In this document: positions 54,523-62,722 of the stretch, in pieces
Numbering within the stretch: position 1 is the stretch's first letter
Layout: each line of letters starts with the position of its first letter
DNA from: QWHO01 sp021404945
GTDB lineage: Bacteria > Vulcanimicrobiota > Xenobia > Xenobiales > QWHO01
Reading direction: 5' to 3'
DNA length: 64,000 bases
NCBI GenBank assembly: GCA_963169765.1
Contig: CAUJEN010000064.1
Location: 1-64,000 of the forward strand
Program-made: the position numbers and the translations under genes
Notes under the pieces: model-generated
Seen by the model: only the letters and a program-made list of their open reading frames with translations
Databases searched by the model: none
Told to the model about the DNA's origin: nothing

Positions 54523-55962
54523 CTAACCCAGGGCCTCCAGCAGGAGCTGTTTCACCAACTCGGGATTGGCCTTGCCTCTGGTGCGCTTCATCACCTGGCC
54601 GACCAGACTGTTGAGGACCTTCTCCTTGCCGGAGCGGTACTCGCTCACGGCCGTGGGCTGCTCGTCGATCACGGCCCGAACCTCCACCAGCAAGCCGTCC
54701 CGGTCGGAAACCTGAGCCAGGCCCAGCTCCCGCACCAGAGCGGCCGGATCGCCGCCCTGCTTGAAGAGATGCTCGACCATGGTGCGCCCGCCCCGGTTGG
54801 AGACCGTGCCACCACTCACCTGGGCGATGACCTCGGCCAGAGCGGTCGGCGTGAGCTTGCTCTCCTCCACCCCATGCCCGGCCTCGCCTGCCAGGCGGGC
54901 CACCTCGTTGTTGAGCCAGTTGCAGGCCGCCTTTGGGTCCGCGCCCCGGGCCAGGGTCTGCTCAAAAAACTCAGACAGGGCACTGCTCTGCACCAGCAGA
55001 CCGGCCTCCCCTCCTGACAGGCCGAAGCTCTGTTGATAGCGCCGGGCGCGAGCCGCCGGCAACTCGGGCAGGGAGCGATCCACCTCGGCGATGCGCTCTC
55101 TGGGAATGGTCAGCGGCAGGAGATCGGGATCGGGGAAGTAGCGGTAGTCCTGGGCCTCCTCCTTGCTCCGCATGGAGATGGTGACCCCGCGGGCCTCGTC
55201 CCAGCCCCGCGTCTCCTGAATGATCCGGCCGCCCTCGCGGCGGATGGCTGTCTGCCGCTCGACCTCGGAGGCGATGGCGGCTCGCACCGACTTGAAAGAG
55301 TTCATGTTCTTGATCTCGGTGCGGGTCTCGAGCTTCTCGCTGCCCGGCGGCCGGATGGAGACGTTGGCATCGCAACGCAGCGAGCCCTGCTCCATCTTGC
55401 AGTCGCTCACCCCGATCCAGCGCAGGATGTCGCGCAGGGCCACCATGTAGTCGTGGGCCTCGTCGGGCGAGCGCATGTCGGGCTCGCTGACAATCTCGAG
55501 CAGGGGCACCCCGGCCCGGTTGTAGTCGACCAGGGTGAAGTCGGATCCGCCCAGGCGCCCGGAAGCGCCCATGTGGGTGGACTTGCCGGTATCCTCCTCG
55601 AGATGGATGCGGGTGATGCCGACGCGCTTGCCTTCCAGGTCGATGTGCCCACCCGCCGCCAGCGGCAGGTCATACTGCGAGATCTGGTAATTCTTGGGCA
55701 TGTCGGGATAAAAGTAGTTCTTGCGGTCGAACTTGCTGAACTCGGCGATGGCGCAGCCGGTGGCCCGGCCGGCCAGGACCAGCATCTCGACCGCGCGCCG
55801 ATTGACCACCGGGAGGGTTCCTGGCAGGCCGAGACAGACCGGGCAAACCTGGGTGTTGGGAGGGGCTCCGAACTGGTTGGGACAGGCACAAAACAGCTTG
55901 CTCTCGGTGGCCAGCTCTACATGCACCTCGAGCCCGATGACCGTTTCAAACTGGTCGACCAT
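54523..55962 (-). CDS. gatB: Aspartyl/glutamyl-tRNA amidotransferase subunit B
   Basis: 479 residues, as usual for GatB. FETVIGLEVHVELATESKLFC, CPVCLGLPGTLPVVN, KNYFYPDMPKNYQISQYD and HLEEDTGKSTHM are the family hallmarks; the C-terminal GatB/YqeY domain ends with VGQVMKRTRGKANPELVKQLL. It binds mischarged Glu-tRNA-Gln or Asp-tRNA-Asn and transfers ammonia together with GatA and GatC, whose genes are outside this window. ATG 55962 overlaps the XRE gene stop by one base (TGATG). The frame is open much further upstream, but that part is antisense-like. Confidence 0.97.
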   Translation of the reverse strand: MVDQFETVIGLEVHVELATESKLFCACPNQFGAPPNTQVCPVCLGLPGTLPVVNRRAVEMLVLAGRATGCAIAEFSKFDRKNYFYPDMPKNYQISQYDLPLAAGGHIDLEGKRVGITRIHLEEDTGKSTHMGASGRLGGSDFTLVDYNRAGVPLLEIVSEPDMRSPDEAHDYMVALRDILRWIGVSDCKMEQGSLRCDANVSIRPPGSEKLETRTEIKNMNSFKSVRAAIASEVERQTAIRREGGRIIQETRGWDEARGVTISMRSKEEAQDYRYFPDPDLLPLTIPRERIAEVDRSLPELPAARARRYQQSFGLSGGEAGLLVQSSALSEFFEQTLARGADPKAACNWLNNEVARLAGEAGHGVEESKLTPTALAEVIAQVSGGTVSNRGGRTMVEHLFKQGGDPAALVRELGLAQVSDRDGLLVEVRAVIDEQPTAVSEYRSGKEKVLNSLVGQVMKRTRGKANPELVKQLLLEALG

Positions 55963-56345
55963 CAACGTCGCACCGCCTCCTGAGCCGCCCCCGTGCGCGG
56001 CTGTGACTTGCGAGGCCTCTTGCGCAACAGCTTGACCATTTCCTCCAGGGTCTTGAGCAAGAAATCCTGCTCGTCGGCTGGTCGCGACCCCACCAGGGCT
56101 CGAATTCGGTCGCTGAAGGCCTGATTTTCGATGTGCTCGTCCACGAAGAAGGAGAACAATGGCACCGAGAACTCCTGCGAGATCTTCTCCAGGGTGGCGA
56201 TGCTGGGGGCTTTCTGGCCCTTTTCGAGGGGTCCGATGTAGGAGGCGTTGACCCCGATGCGGCGGGCGAAAGCCTGCTGGGTCATGGCGTTGTCCATCCG
56301 GACGCGGCGAATCTGAAGACCGACCGTCTGCCTGAGCGATGCCAT
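55962..56345 (-). CDS. XRE-family helix-turn-helix regulator
   Basis: 127 residues with AGGAGG ahead of the ATG. LQIRRVRMDNAMTQQAFARRIGVNASYIGPLEKGQKAPSIATLEKIS is a Cro/C1 HTH (about 10-65). The C-terminal 60 residues are helical and basic at the end. It is translationally coupled to gatB, so it may regulate this operon. No operator could be recognised. Confidence 0.92.
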   Translation of the reverse strand: MASLRQTVGLQIRRVRMDNAMTQQAFARRIGVNASYIGPLEKGQKAPSIATLEKISQEFSVPLFSFFVDEHIENQAFSDRIRALVGSRPADEQDFLLKTLEEMVKLLRKRPRKSQPRTGAAQEAVRR

Positions 56346-56360
56346 AGAACCGGGCCTCCT

Positions 56361-57152
56361 TCAGGGAAGAAGCTCGGCGAAGCGAGTCAGCACCCGCACC
56401 AGGCGGGCACGCAGGCTCGCGATCACCTCCCGGTCGACCTCGGGCACCGCCTCGGGGGTCACCTCCGTGGTCAAAAAGAGCCTCGGGTTGAGCGCCAACT
56501 GGAGCCACGGAGTGCGACCGCGTCCGTGTCGGCGGAGCAGATAGCCGCCCTCCACCGCGCCATTGAGGCGCACCAGTGGCGTCGACGGCGAGCGCTCGAC
56601 CTCGGAAAACTCCTCCAGCAAGCAGCCTTCCAGGAACTTCAAGGTTTCGGCCGGACAGGTGGCCTCTTCGCCCTTGCCGGCCGCGTCCCCCTGGTTGCTG
56701 AGGGTAAATATCGCCTGATCCTGATCGCGCGCCGTCATGGGCACGAGCACTCGACAGTCGAGCCCGAGCCTCACCCCGCCACGGCTGGCCGAGCGCTCGA
56801 GCACCTCATGAAAGGGACGGTGGTGCCGGTCGACGAGTCGCTCCATCTCCTCGGGGGTAGGAAATCCGCTCCCGGTCCAGACCTCATGTCCGAGGCTGGA
56901 CTTGCTCTTGATCACCCCATCCGGGAACTCGGGAGGGCGCTGTCGAGGATCACGATCGAGATCGATGACCGCCCGGGCCACTTCGGCTTCAACTCGACCC
57001 TGCACCCCTTCTCCCAGAGAGAAAATCTCCCGCGCGCCCGCTTCAATCTCAAAGAACAGTTGTTCAGATGTCAGCGCAACGCGTGGTGCCAACTCACGGG
57101 GGATTGTGGTACCGCCGCTCGGGATGGCCAGCAGGTATGGGAGACGTGCCAT
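56361..57152 (-). CDS. N-formylglutamate amidohydrolase-like protein
   Basis: 263 residues with GGGAG 6 nt before the ATG. LAIPSGGTTIPREL near the N-terminus and VIDLDRDPRQRP around residue 62 resemble the HSG and DLNR motifs of the FGase family of zinc hydrolases. DRHHRPFHEVL is the H-x-P-F/Y helix. The first His of the classical motif is missing (P-S-G), so the metal site may be altered. It is followed 15 bp later by the XRE and gatB genes. Confidence 0.7.
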   Translation of the reverse strand: MARLPYLLAIPSGGTTIPRELAPRVALTSEQLFFEIEAGAREIFSLGEGVQGRVEAEVARAVIDLDRDPRQRPPEFPDGVIKSKSSLGHEVWTGSGFPTPEEMERLVDRHHRPFHEVLERSASRGGVRLGLDCRVLVPMTARDQDQAIFTLSNQGDAAGKGEEATCPAETLKFLEGCLLEEFSEVERSPSTPLVRLNGAVEGGYLLRRHGRGRTPWLQLALNPRLFLTTEVTPEAVPEVDREVIASLRARLVRVLTRFAELLP

Positions 57153-57369
57153 AGAGCTCCCGTCATGTTAGCACCGGGCTGGAGCCAATTCAACCACCCC
57201 GGGAACTTTGGCCCGGCCGAGCGCGTCCTCAAATTCGAGCTTGATTCTTCCACCTCCCCACGAAGAACGAGCTCGATTGAACCGACCCCGGGAAGGCCAG
57301 CGGTCTTCTCCGGGCGAACCCGCCCTGCGCGCGGCCCCCGGCTGCGAGCGAGAAACAGGAGGCCAGAGC
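57153..57369. promoter_or_regulatory. Divergent promoter region with inverted repeat
   Basis: 217 bp between FGase-like and MoxR genes. The sequence 57235-57250 (TCGAGC, TTGATTCTTC) is repeated inverted at 57262-57276 (GAAGAACGAGCTCGA) with one indel and one mismatch around an 11-nt loop. It could be an operator or a leader hairpin of the MoxR operon. Confidence 0.4.
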
Positions 57370-58362
57370 TTGTTGACTACCGATTTGAGCGCATTGAAAG
57401 ACCAGATCGAGCGCGAGAGCCATCACTTTAAAGCACTGCAAAATGAGATCGGAAAGGTGATCGTGGGCCAATCGGCCGTCATCGAGCGCGTGCTGGTGGG
57501 CTTGCTCGCTGACGGTCACATCCTGCTCGAAGGCGTGCCGGGCCTGGCCAAGACGCTGACCTTCCGCACGCTGGCCCAGACCCTCTCGGCTCGCTTCTCG
57601 CGCATCCAGTTCACCCCCGACCTCTTGCCGGCAGATGTGGTGGGCACCACCATCTTCAACCCCCAGAGCGGCCAGTTCACCGTCAAGCAGGGTCCAGTCT
57701 TTGCCAATTTGCTGCTGGCCGACGAGATCAACCGAGCTCCGGCCAAAGTGCAGAGCGCTCTGCTCGAGGCCATGCAGGAACGCCAGGTGACCGTGGGCGA
57801 TCAGACCTTTGCCCTGCCCGAGCCCTTCCTGGTCATGGCCACCCAGAACCCGATCGAGCAAGAGGGAACCTACAATCTGCCCGAGGCCCAGGTGGATCGC
57901 TTCATGCTCAAAGTCCGGGTGGATTACCCCACCCGCGAGGAGGAGGGCCTGATCATCGACCGCATGACCCGGGGCGAGACCCCCAGTGCCTCTGCGGTGG
58001 TACAAGCCCAGGACTTGATGCGACTGCGCAGCCTGGTTCCCCGGATCTACCTCGACGAGAAGGTCAAGGGCTACATTCTCGACCTGGTCTTCGCCACCCG
58101 CGACCCCGAAAAGGCGAAACTGGCCAAGCTCAGACCTTTGATCGCCTACGGAGCCTCTCCCCGAGCCAGCCTCTGCCTGGCCCAGGCCTCGCGTGCCTAT
58201 GCCTTCTTGCGCGGACGCTCCTACGTCACGCCAGACGATGTCAAGACCATCGGCTACGACGTGCTGCGCCACCGGGTGGCTCCTAGCTACGAGGCCGAAG
58301 CCGAGGACCTGAGCTCGGAAGCCCTGCTGCGCATGCTGTTCGACGGGGTTCCCGTGCCGTGA
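57370..58362 (+). CDS. MoxR-family AAA+ ATPase
   Basis: 330 residues from TTG 57370, chosen because GGAGG lies 7 nt upstream and the family starts here. Walker A is GVPGLAKT (about 55-62), Walker B LLLADEINRA, sensor 1 MATQNPIEQEGTYNLPEAQVDRFM, arginine finger area GASPRASL. MoxR ATPases act as chaperones for maturation of partner proteins, usually with a DUF58/VWA protein. The stop overlaps the DUF58 GTG (GTGA). Confidence 0.95.
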   Translation: MLTTDLSALKDQIERESHHFKALQNEIGKVIVGQSAVIERVLVGLLADGHILLEGVPGLAKTLTFRTLAQTLSARFSRIQFTPDLLPADVVGTTIFNPQSGQFTVKQGPVFANLLLADEINRAPAKVQSALLEAMQERQVTVGDQTFALPEPFLVMATQNPIEQEGTYNLPEAQVDRFMLKVRVDYPTREEEGLIIDRMTRGETPSASAVVQAQDLMRLRSLVPRIYLDEKVKGYILDLVFATRDPEKAKLAKLRPLIAYGASPRASLCLAQASRAYAFLRGRSYVTPDDVKTIGYDVLRHRVAPSYEAEAEDLSSEALLRMLFDGVPVP

Positions 58363-59243
58363 AGGAGGACCTCCACAAGAAAATCCGCCGCATCGAGATC
58401 ACCACCTCGAAGCTGGTGGAGGAGGTCTTCGCAGGCAAGTACGAAAGCCTGTTCAAGGGCCAGGGGATGGAGTTCTCCGAGGTGCGCGAGTACCAGCCCG
58501 GCGATGACGTGCGCAGCATCGACTGGAACGTCACCGCCCGCAGCGGGCGTCCCTTCGTCAAGCGCTTCGAGGAGGAGCGCGAGCTGACCGTGATGCTGAT
58601 GGTGGATGCGAGTCGCTCGCTGGACTTCGGCTCGGACCAGGAGACCAAACGGGAAAAGGCCTCGGAGCTGGCCGCTCTGCTGGCCCTGTCAGCCCTGCGC
58701 TCGAGCGACAAGGTGGGCCTCTTGCTCTTCACCGACCGGGTGGAGCGCTACATCCCGCCCCGCAAAGGCAAGCGCCACGCCCTGCGCCTGATTCGCGAGA
58801 TCCTTGAGCCGGCCCCCACCGGGCACCGCACCGACCTGACCGCGGCCCTCAACCACCTCAACCGCATCCACAAGCGGCGAGCCCTGGTGTTCTTGATCTC
58901 GGATTTTCTGGGGCCGGGCTTCGAGAAAGCCCTGCGGCTCACCGAGCAGCGCCACGATCTTAACGCTTTCCGGCTCTACGACCCGCGCGAGCAGGAGATG
59001 CCGGCCCTGGGTCGCCTGCGGCTGCGCGACCTGGAGACGGGCGAATTAGTGGTGCTCAACAGCTCTTCGAGCGAGTTCCGCAAAGGCTACAAGCAGGCCG
59101 CCGCCGACCGACGGGCAGGCTTCAAGCGCCTCTTCGAGGGCAGCGGAGTGGACTACGCCGAATTCTCCGCCGCCGACTCGGTGGTGCCCACCCTGGTGCG
59201 TTTTTTTGCCACCAAGAAAGAGCGGCGAAAGCGAGCCGGCTGA
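58359..59243 (+). CDS. DUF58 (VWA-like) protein
   Basis: 294 residues, GTG start. FSEVREYQPGDDVRSIDWNVTARSGRPFVKRFEEERELTV is the DUF58 signature; MLMVDASRSLDFGS is a MIDAS-like D-x-S-x-S. It functions with MoxR in metal-dependent protein-complex assembly. No further gene (BatA/BatB) of such operons follows; the next gene is the toxin-antitoxin pair. Confidence 0.95.
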   Translation: MKEDLHKKIRRIEITTSKLVEEVFAGKYESLFKGQGMEFSEVREYQPGDDVRSIDWNVTARSGRPFVKRFEEERELTVMLMVDASRSLDFGSDQETKREKASELAALLALSALRSSDKVGLLLFTDRVERYIPPRKGKRHALRLIREILEPAPTGHRTDLTAALNHLNRIHKRRALVFLISDFLGPGFEKALRLTEQRHDLNAFRLYDPREQEMPALGRLRLRDLETGELVVLNSSSSEFRKGYKQAAADRRAGFKRLFEGSGVDYAEFSAADSVVPTLVRFFATKKERRKRAG

Positions 59244-59255
59244 CGTGGTCAAACC

Positions 59256-59312
59256 TTGCTCCCGTTCTGGGAACATGGTATCCTCAGAGCAGTGAGGGTC
59301 ATTGCTCTGAGG
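59256..59312 (+). promoter_or_regulatory. higBA promoter and operator
   Basis: TTGCTC (59256-59261) and TATCCT (59279-59284) are separated by exactly 17 bp. A perfect 10-bp inverted repeat, CCTCAGAGCA (59282-59291) and TGCTCTGAGG (59303-59312), flanks the 11-nt centre that contains the GTG start of higB. It overlaps the -10 and is therefore a fitting HigA operator; in RNA it would hide the start codon in a loop. Confidence 0.65.
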
Positions 59313-59585
59313 ACTCTTCGAGAATTCTGGACCGAACATGGCGATGCGGAGCAACCACTTCGGGCCTGGTACTCGGAGGCTTCAACCAGTGACTGGGCCG
59401 GACCCGCCGATATCAAAGCCAGATACGCGAGCGCAAGCTTTCTTGGGGACAACCGGGTCGTCTTGAACATCGGGGGCAATAAATATCGTCTCATCGTCGC
59501 AATCCGGTATGAAGCCAAGGTCGTGTACGTCCGGTTTGTCGGGACCCACGCGGAGTATGACAGAGTGGATGCGGCAACGGTATGA
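59292..59585 (+). CDS. higB: HigB-family mRNA interferase toxin
   Basis: 97 residues from GTG 59292. RVIALRTLREFWTEHGDAEQPLRAWY, WAGPADIKARYASASF and NIGGNKYRLIVAIRY, then VRFVGTHAEYDRVD match the HigB_toxin family (PF09907 type) throughout. It cleaves mRNA on ribosomes. The upstream ATG at 59256-region frame would run through the promoter, so the GTG in the operator is preferred; -10 to start distance is 7 nt. GC is about 55% here, against about 70% in the neighbouring DUF58 gene, a sign of transfer. The stop overlaps the antitoxin ATG (ATGA). Confidence 0.93.
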   Translation: MRVIALRTLREFWTEHGDAEQPLRAWYSEASTSDWAGPADIKARYASASFLGDNRVVLNIGGNKYRLIVAIRYEAKVVYVRFVGTHAEYDRVDAATV

Positions 59586-60220
59586 GAACGAGAGCAAAAC
59601 CAACCAGGCACATCAGCGGGCCGCTGCGCAGCGAGGAGGATCTGACAGCGGCGTTGCATGAAATTGAGCGGTTGTTTGAGGCCCCTCCCGGAACCAGGGA
59701 GTATGACCGCCTGGAGCTTCTCACACTCCTGGTATCCGACTATGAGAGGACCCATCATCCGGTGCCTCCTCCCAATCCTATCGAGGCCATCAGGTTTCGC
59801 CTGGAGCAGTTGGGACTCACCCGTAAGCATCTTGAGACAATCCTGGGCTCGCGCTCGCGAGTGTCCGAAATCTTGAGTGGTAAGCGCCCCCTGACGATTC
59901 GAATGATGAGAGCACTGCATAAGCAACTCGGGATTCCCGCGCAAAGCCTGCTCCAAGAAACGGAGGACACGAAGCAGATGCAAGCAGAGAAATTGGCGGT
60001 CCAAGTCGCCGAACTTGAAGCAAAGATAGCATCTTTGAAAAACCACCTGCCGGAGAATCAGCTGTGGGATGAATATCTCCGCCTCCTGGACTACTCTGAT
60101 GCCGACCGGGTCCGAACGCGAGAGGTTCTCCAGCAGCAGCTTCGCGGCGAAGGACTCACTCCCGAACTGGAGGTGGCTGTGCTCAGAGCGTTGATCGCAA
60201 ATCACCGGGCAGCACATTAA
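59582..60220 (+). CDS. higA: HigA-family antitoxin with C-terminal extension
   Basis: 212 residues. Residues 15-125 are a HigA antitoxin: a helical N-part (LTAALHEIERLF) and an XRE HTH (IEAIRFRLEQLGLTRKHLETILGSRSRVSEILSGKRPLT). Usual HigA proteins end near here at 120-140 residues. This one continues for 85 more: a coiled coil (about 132-156, AEKLAVQVAELEAKIASLK) and a helical tail without known family. The first of these genes' overlap and low GC mark the pair as a transferred module. Its 3' end overlaps the convergent prepilin gene by 4 bp. Confidence 0.9.
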   Translation: MRTRAKPTRHISGPLRSEEDLTAALHEIERLFEAPPGTREYDRLELLTLLVSDYERTHHPVPPPNPIEAIRFRLEQLGLTRKHLETILGSRSRVSEILSGKRPLTIRMMRALHKQLGIPAQSLLQETEDTKQMQAEKLAVQVAELEAKIASLKNHLPENQLWDEYLRLLDYSDADRVRTREVLQQQLRGEGLTPELEVAVLRALIANHRAAH

Positions 60221-60762
60221 GGCTGGTTGCTCAGAAAGAAACGCAACGTGACTGCGTAAGTGCTGACCACGCTCGGGTCGTTGGGGTGCTGGTGGCGGGC
60301 GTTGACCCGCGCGGTCAGCACCCGCGAGCCGGTGGGCAGATCGAAGGTGATGCTCCCGGTCGGTCCCAGGAAGGCCATGCGCCGCACGTTCGCCTGAAAG
60401 TCTCGCTGCAACCATCCGGCGGCCGACATGGAGAGCACCGCCCGATCGGGCGGTGCTGGATCGCCCGGCTCCCAGTCCGGCTCGCCCGTGGGCAAGATCT
60501 GAAGCACGCCGTTCTGGATGCGGGGCAGCCAGTAAGTGATGTTCGTCCCCGCCGGGTCCACCGACTCCACCCTGGCACCCCGAAACTCCTGGCGCAACCG
60601 CTCAGCGGCAAGCATGGCCGCTCGGTAGACCTCGTTGCCAAGGTCGCTGCGCCGGGCCGCGTTCTTGGCGGCGATCTGGATGGTCACGATCAGTCCGGCC
60701 AGAAAGGCGAACAGGGCGCAGGCCACCAGGGTCTCGAGCAGGGTGACCCCTTTACGGGACAT
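60217..60762 (-). CDS. Minor prepilin (PulJ/PilW-like)
   Basis: 181 residues. The leader MSRKG precedes VTLLETLVACALFAFLAGL with Glu at +5 after cleavage. The following helix has ERLRQEFRGARVESV typical of PulJ. It overlaps the upstream prepilin gene by 11 bp and is the last gene of the triad that starts at 62688. Confidence 0.88.
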   Translation of the reverse strand: MSRKGVTLLETLVACALFAFLAGLIVTIQIAAKNAARRSDLGNEVYRAAMLAAERLRQEFRGARVESVDPAGTNITYWLPRIQNGVLQILPTGEPDWEPGDPAPPDRAVLSMSAAGWLQRDFQANVRRMAFLGPTGSITFDLPTGSRVLTARVNARHQHPNDPSVVSTYAVTLRFFLSNQP

Positions 60763-61132
60763 CGTAGAACATGGTCCAGATGGCGTACTGCTGGGCGCCC
60801 TCCCTGGTCTGCCAGAACACCCGCACCTCGACCCGCTTCAAAGTGGGCTCGGGCAACGTCTCGAGTATCTCGTACTCGTAACCGGCCGCTTCGGGGTGGG
60901 CCTGGCGGGGCGATGCCACCGAGACCGAGAAGTCCTGGCGCACCCGCTCCTCGGTCTGGTGCATGGTCGAAGCGGCCAGCACCGAGGCGGTGTGGCGCGA
61001 GCGATTTCCCTGGGCGGCCCGGGCCGAGTAGAGGTGAACGCTGACCAGTCCCAGCACCGCGATGCTGATGAGCAGCAGGCTCACCATCACCTCGGCCAGG
61101 TTGAGGCCGCGTCTCAGTAGGTGGAAAGCCAC
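60752..61132 (-). CDS. Minor prepilin (PilV/GspI-like)
   Basis: 126 residues from a GTG that overlaps the end of the upstream gene by 19 bp. The leader VAFHLLRRG is followed by LNLAEVMVSLLLISIAVLGL; Glu is at +5, and Leu replaces the usual Phe at +1. Second gene of the triad. Confidence 0.87.
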   Translation of the reverse strand: MAFHLLRRGLNLAEVMVSLLLISIAVLGLVSVHLYSARAAQGNRSRHTASVLAASTMHQTEERVRQDFSVSVASPRQAHPEAAGYEYEILETLPEPTLKRVEVRVFWQTREGAQQYAIWTMFYDVP

Positions 61133-62688
61133 CGGACCGCGCCCCCGGCAGCTGGATTGTCGGGGCTGCCCACTCCCATGCTGTTGATGTTCACGTTCCA
61201 GTTGCGGTCAGCCGCCCGCAGGACGCCATCCTGACCATAATATTGGAGCGGCAGCGAGCCGAGCAACTCCCAGTAGCCGGAACGCGCGCTCATCGCCATC
61301 ACCTCGTCGCGCCCGTCGCGGGCCCAGCGCACATAGACGTTCCCATCCCTGTCCACGTTCAGGTAGCGCAGGTTGCCGCAGAAGCCCCCCTGGTCGACCA
61401 CGCCTGTGCTGGTGTTGTACTTGCGAGGGGGAGGCGAGAGCCAGGTCCACTGGCCGGGGATCACTGAATTGGCGTCGGACGGGCCCGAGGGGGAGAACTG
61501 GTAGATCGTGCTGGCGCGATCATCGGGATCGTAACAGACGAAAACCTCTCCACCGGGACCGGCGGCCATTCCGCCCTTGAAGTTGCCAGGATAGGCGTCG
61601 GTCTCGACCTTGACGGTCCCGTCGTTCTTGTAGATGACTCGAGGAGGAGGCGGAAGCACGCTCCAACGGTCATTGACGAAGTCGTAGGCGAACATCGTAT
61701 CGGGTCGTCCGTCGATGCCCTGCACCGCATAGAGCGTACCGTTGGGATCCAGGCTCAAGTTGCGCAGGTTGTGGGAAAATCCGCTGCCGTCGTTGAGCAC
61801 CCCGGCGTCGTTGTAGTAGCGCTTGGGAGCCGGCTTGACAGTGGACCAGGTCACGGTCGGGTCGGCCTCCCAGGCGGCCACGTCCAGGGTGTAGATGGTA
61901 TCGATGTTGTCCCGGTTCAATCGCACCACCAGACGATTCTGGCCGTCACTGGTCAGGTCGCGCAGGTCACCGGCCACCTTGTCAGGCCGGGTGATCAGGG
62001 TGCCCGAGCCATCATAGTAGGCAGAAATGACCGCCGGCAGCACGGTCCACGTTCCATCGGGCGAGTAGCGGTAGACGGCGTCCGATCCGTCCCGCCGCAT
62101 GATGGCGTACAGGTTGTTGTCGTCGTCGGGGCACACAAATCCGAGATTGCTGGCATAGCTGCCGGTGGTCACCAGATTGATGGTATCGGTGGCATTGTCG
62201 TGAACATAATACTTGTAGGGGGCTGGAGGCACGATGGTCCAGGGGGCGCCGGGCGTGGTGTAAAACAGGGAGTCGATCCCGTCTCGACTGACTTCGGCGT
62301 AGACGGTGCCCTGGATGTCCGAGCCCCGGGCCACCGTGGCGGTGACCCGCTCGGTGATCCCGTTGAAGGTGGCCACGCAGTGCAGGAACATCACGTTGGG
62401 CCGGGGCGAGGCGCTGGCCCAGATCTTGAGCTCGGCGCCCTCGACGGTGGTCTCCTCGGCCTGAGCTTCGCTGGCGTGAGTCGTTTCCCAGCCAACGTTC
62501 TCGACCATCTGCTTCAAGCCGAGATTGACCCCGGCACGGGCGGCGAAGATGGACTGATTGCGCAGATAGCCCTGCCGGAGAAACAGGGTGTCGGTGGTGG
62601 TCTGGTGAGCCAGGGCGATGATCAAGGAAAACAGCATCACCACCAGGAACATAGCAGTCAGGATAGCAACACCGCGTCGATTCCACAT
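61114..62688 (-). CDS. PilX-like minor pilin with six-repeat propeller-like ectodomain
   Basis: 524 residues. MWNRRGVAILTAMFLVVMLFSLIIAL gives a PilX/GspK-like leader and helix. The ectodomain has six repeats about 60-65 residues apart of the form D-G-x-D-x-(hydrophobic)-Y/F, for example RDGIDSLFY (135-143) and RDGSDAVYR (199-207). Each is followed by a W-x-x-(V/L)-x-P-P stretch and a Y-Y/N-L-R segment, as expected for a beta-propeller. The pattern suggests a ligand-binding tip. It lies in the same position (first gene of a triad) as the 769-residue protein at 13994. A TATCTT hexamer 6 nt before the ATG suggests a leaderless transcript. Confidence 0.8.
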   Translation of the reverse strand: MWNRRGVAILTAMFLVVMLFSLIIALAHQTTTDTLFLRQGYLRNQSIFAARAGVNLGLKQMVENVGWETTHASEAQAEETTVEGAELKIWASASPRPNVMFLHCVATFNGITERVTATVARGSDIQGTVYAEVSRDGIDSLFYTTPGAPWTIVPPAPYKYYVHDNATDTINLVTTGSYASNLGFVCPDDDNNLYAIMRRDGSDAVYRYSPDGTWTVLPAVISAYYDGSGTLITRPDKVAGDLRDLTSDGQNRLVVRLNRDNIDTIYTLDVAAWEADPTVTWSTVKPAPKRYYNDAGVLNDGSGFSHNLRNLSLDPNGTLYAVQGIDGRPDTMFAYDFVNDRWSVLPPPPRVIYKNDGTVKVETDAYPGNFKGGMAAGPGGEVFVCYDPDDRASTIYQFSPSGPSDANSVIPGQWTWLSPPPRKYNTSTGVVDQGGFCGNLRYLNVDRDGNVYVRWARDGRDEVMAMSARSGYWELLGSLPLQYYGQDGVLRAADRNWNVNINSMGVGSPDNPAAGGAVRWLSTY

Positions 62689-62694
62689 ATTCCA

Positions 62695-62700
62695 AAGATA
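62695..62700 (-). promoter_or_regulatory. -10 hexamer of a leaderless prepilin transcript
   Basis: TATCTT on the minus strand, with 6 nt (TGGAAT) between it and ATG 62688. There is no Shine-Dalgarno. The divergent gene at 62723 begins 35 bp away, so its promoter must overlap or lie elsewhere. Confidence 0.45.
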
Positions 62701-62722
62701 GCACAGGAGTCAGCCAAAGTCA

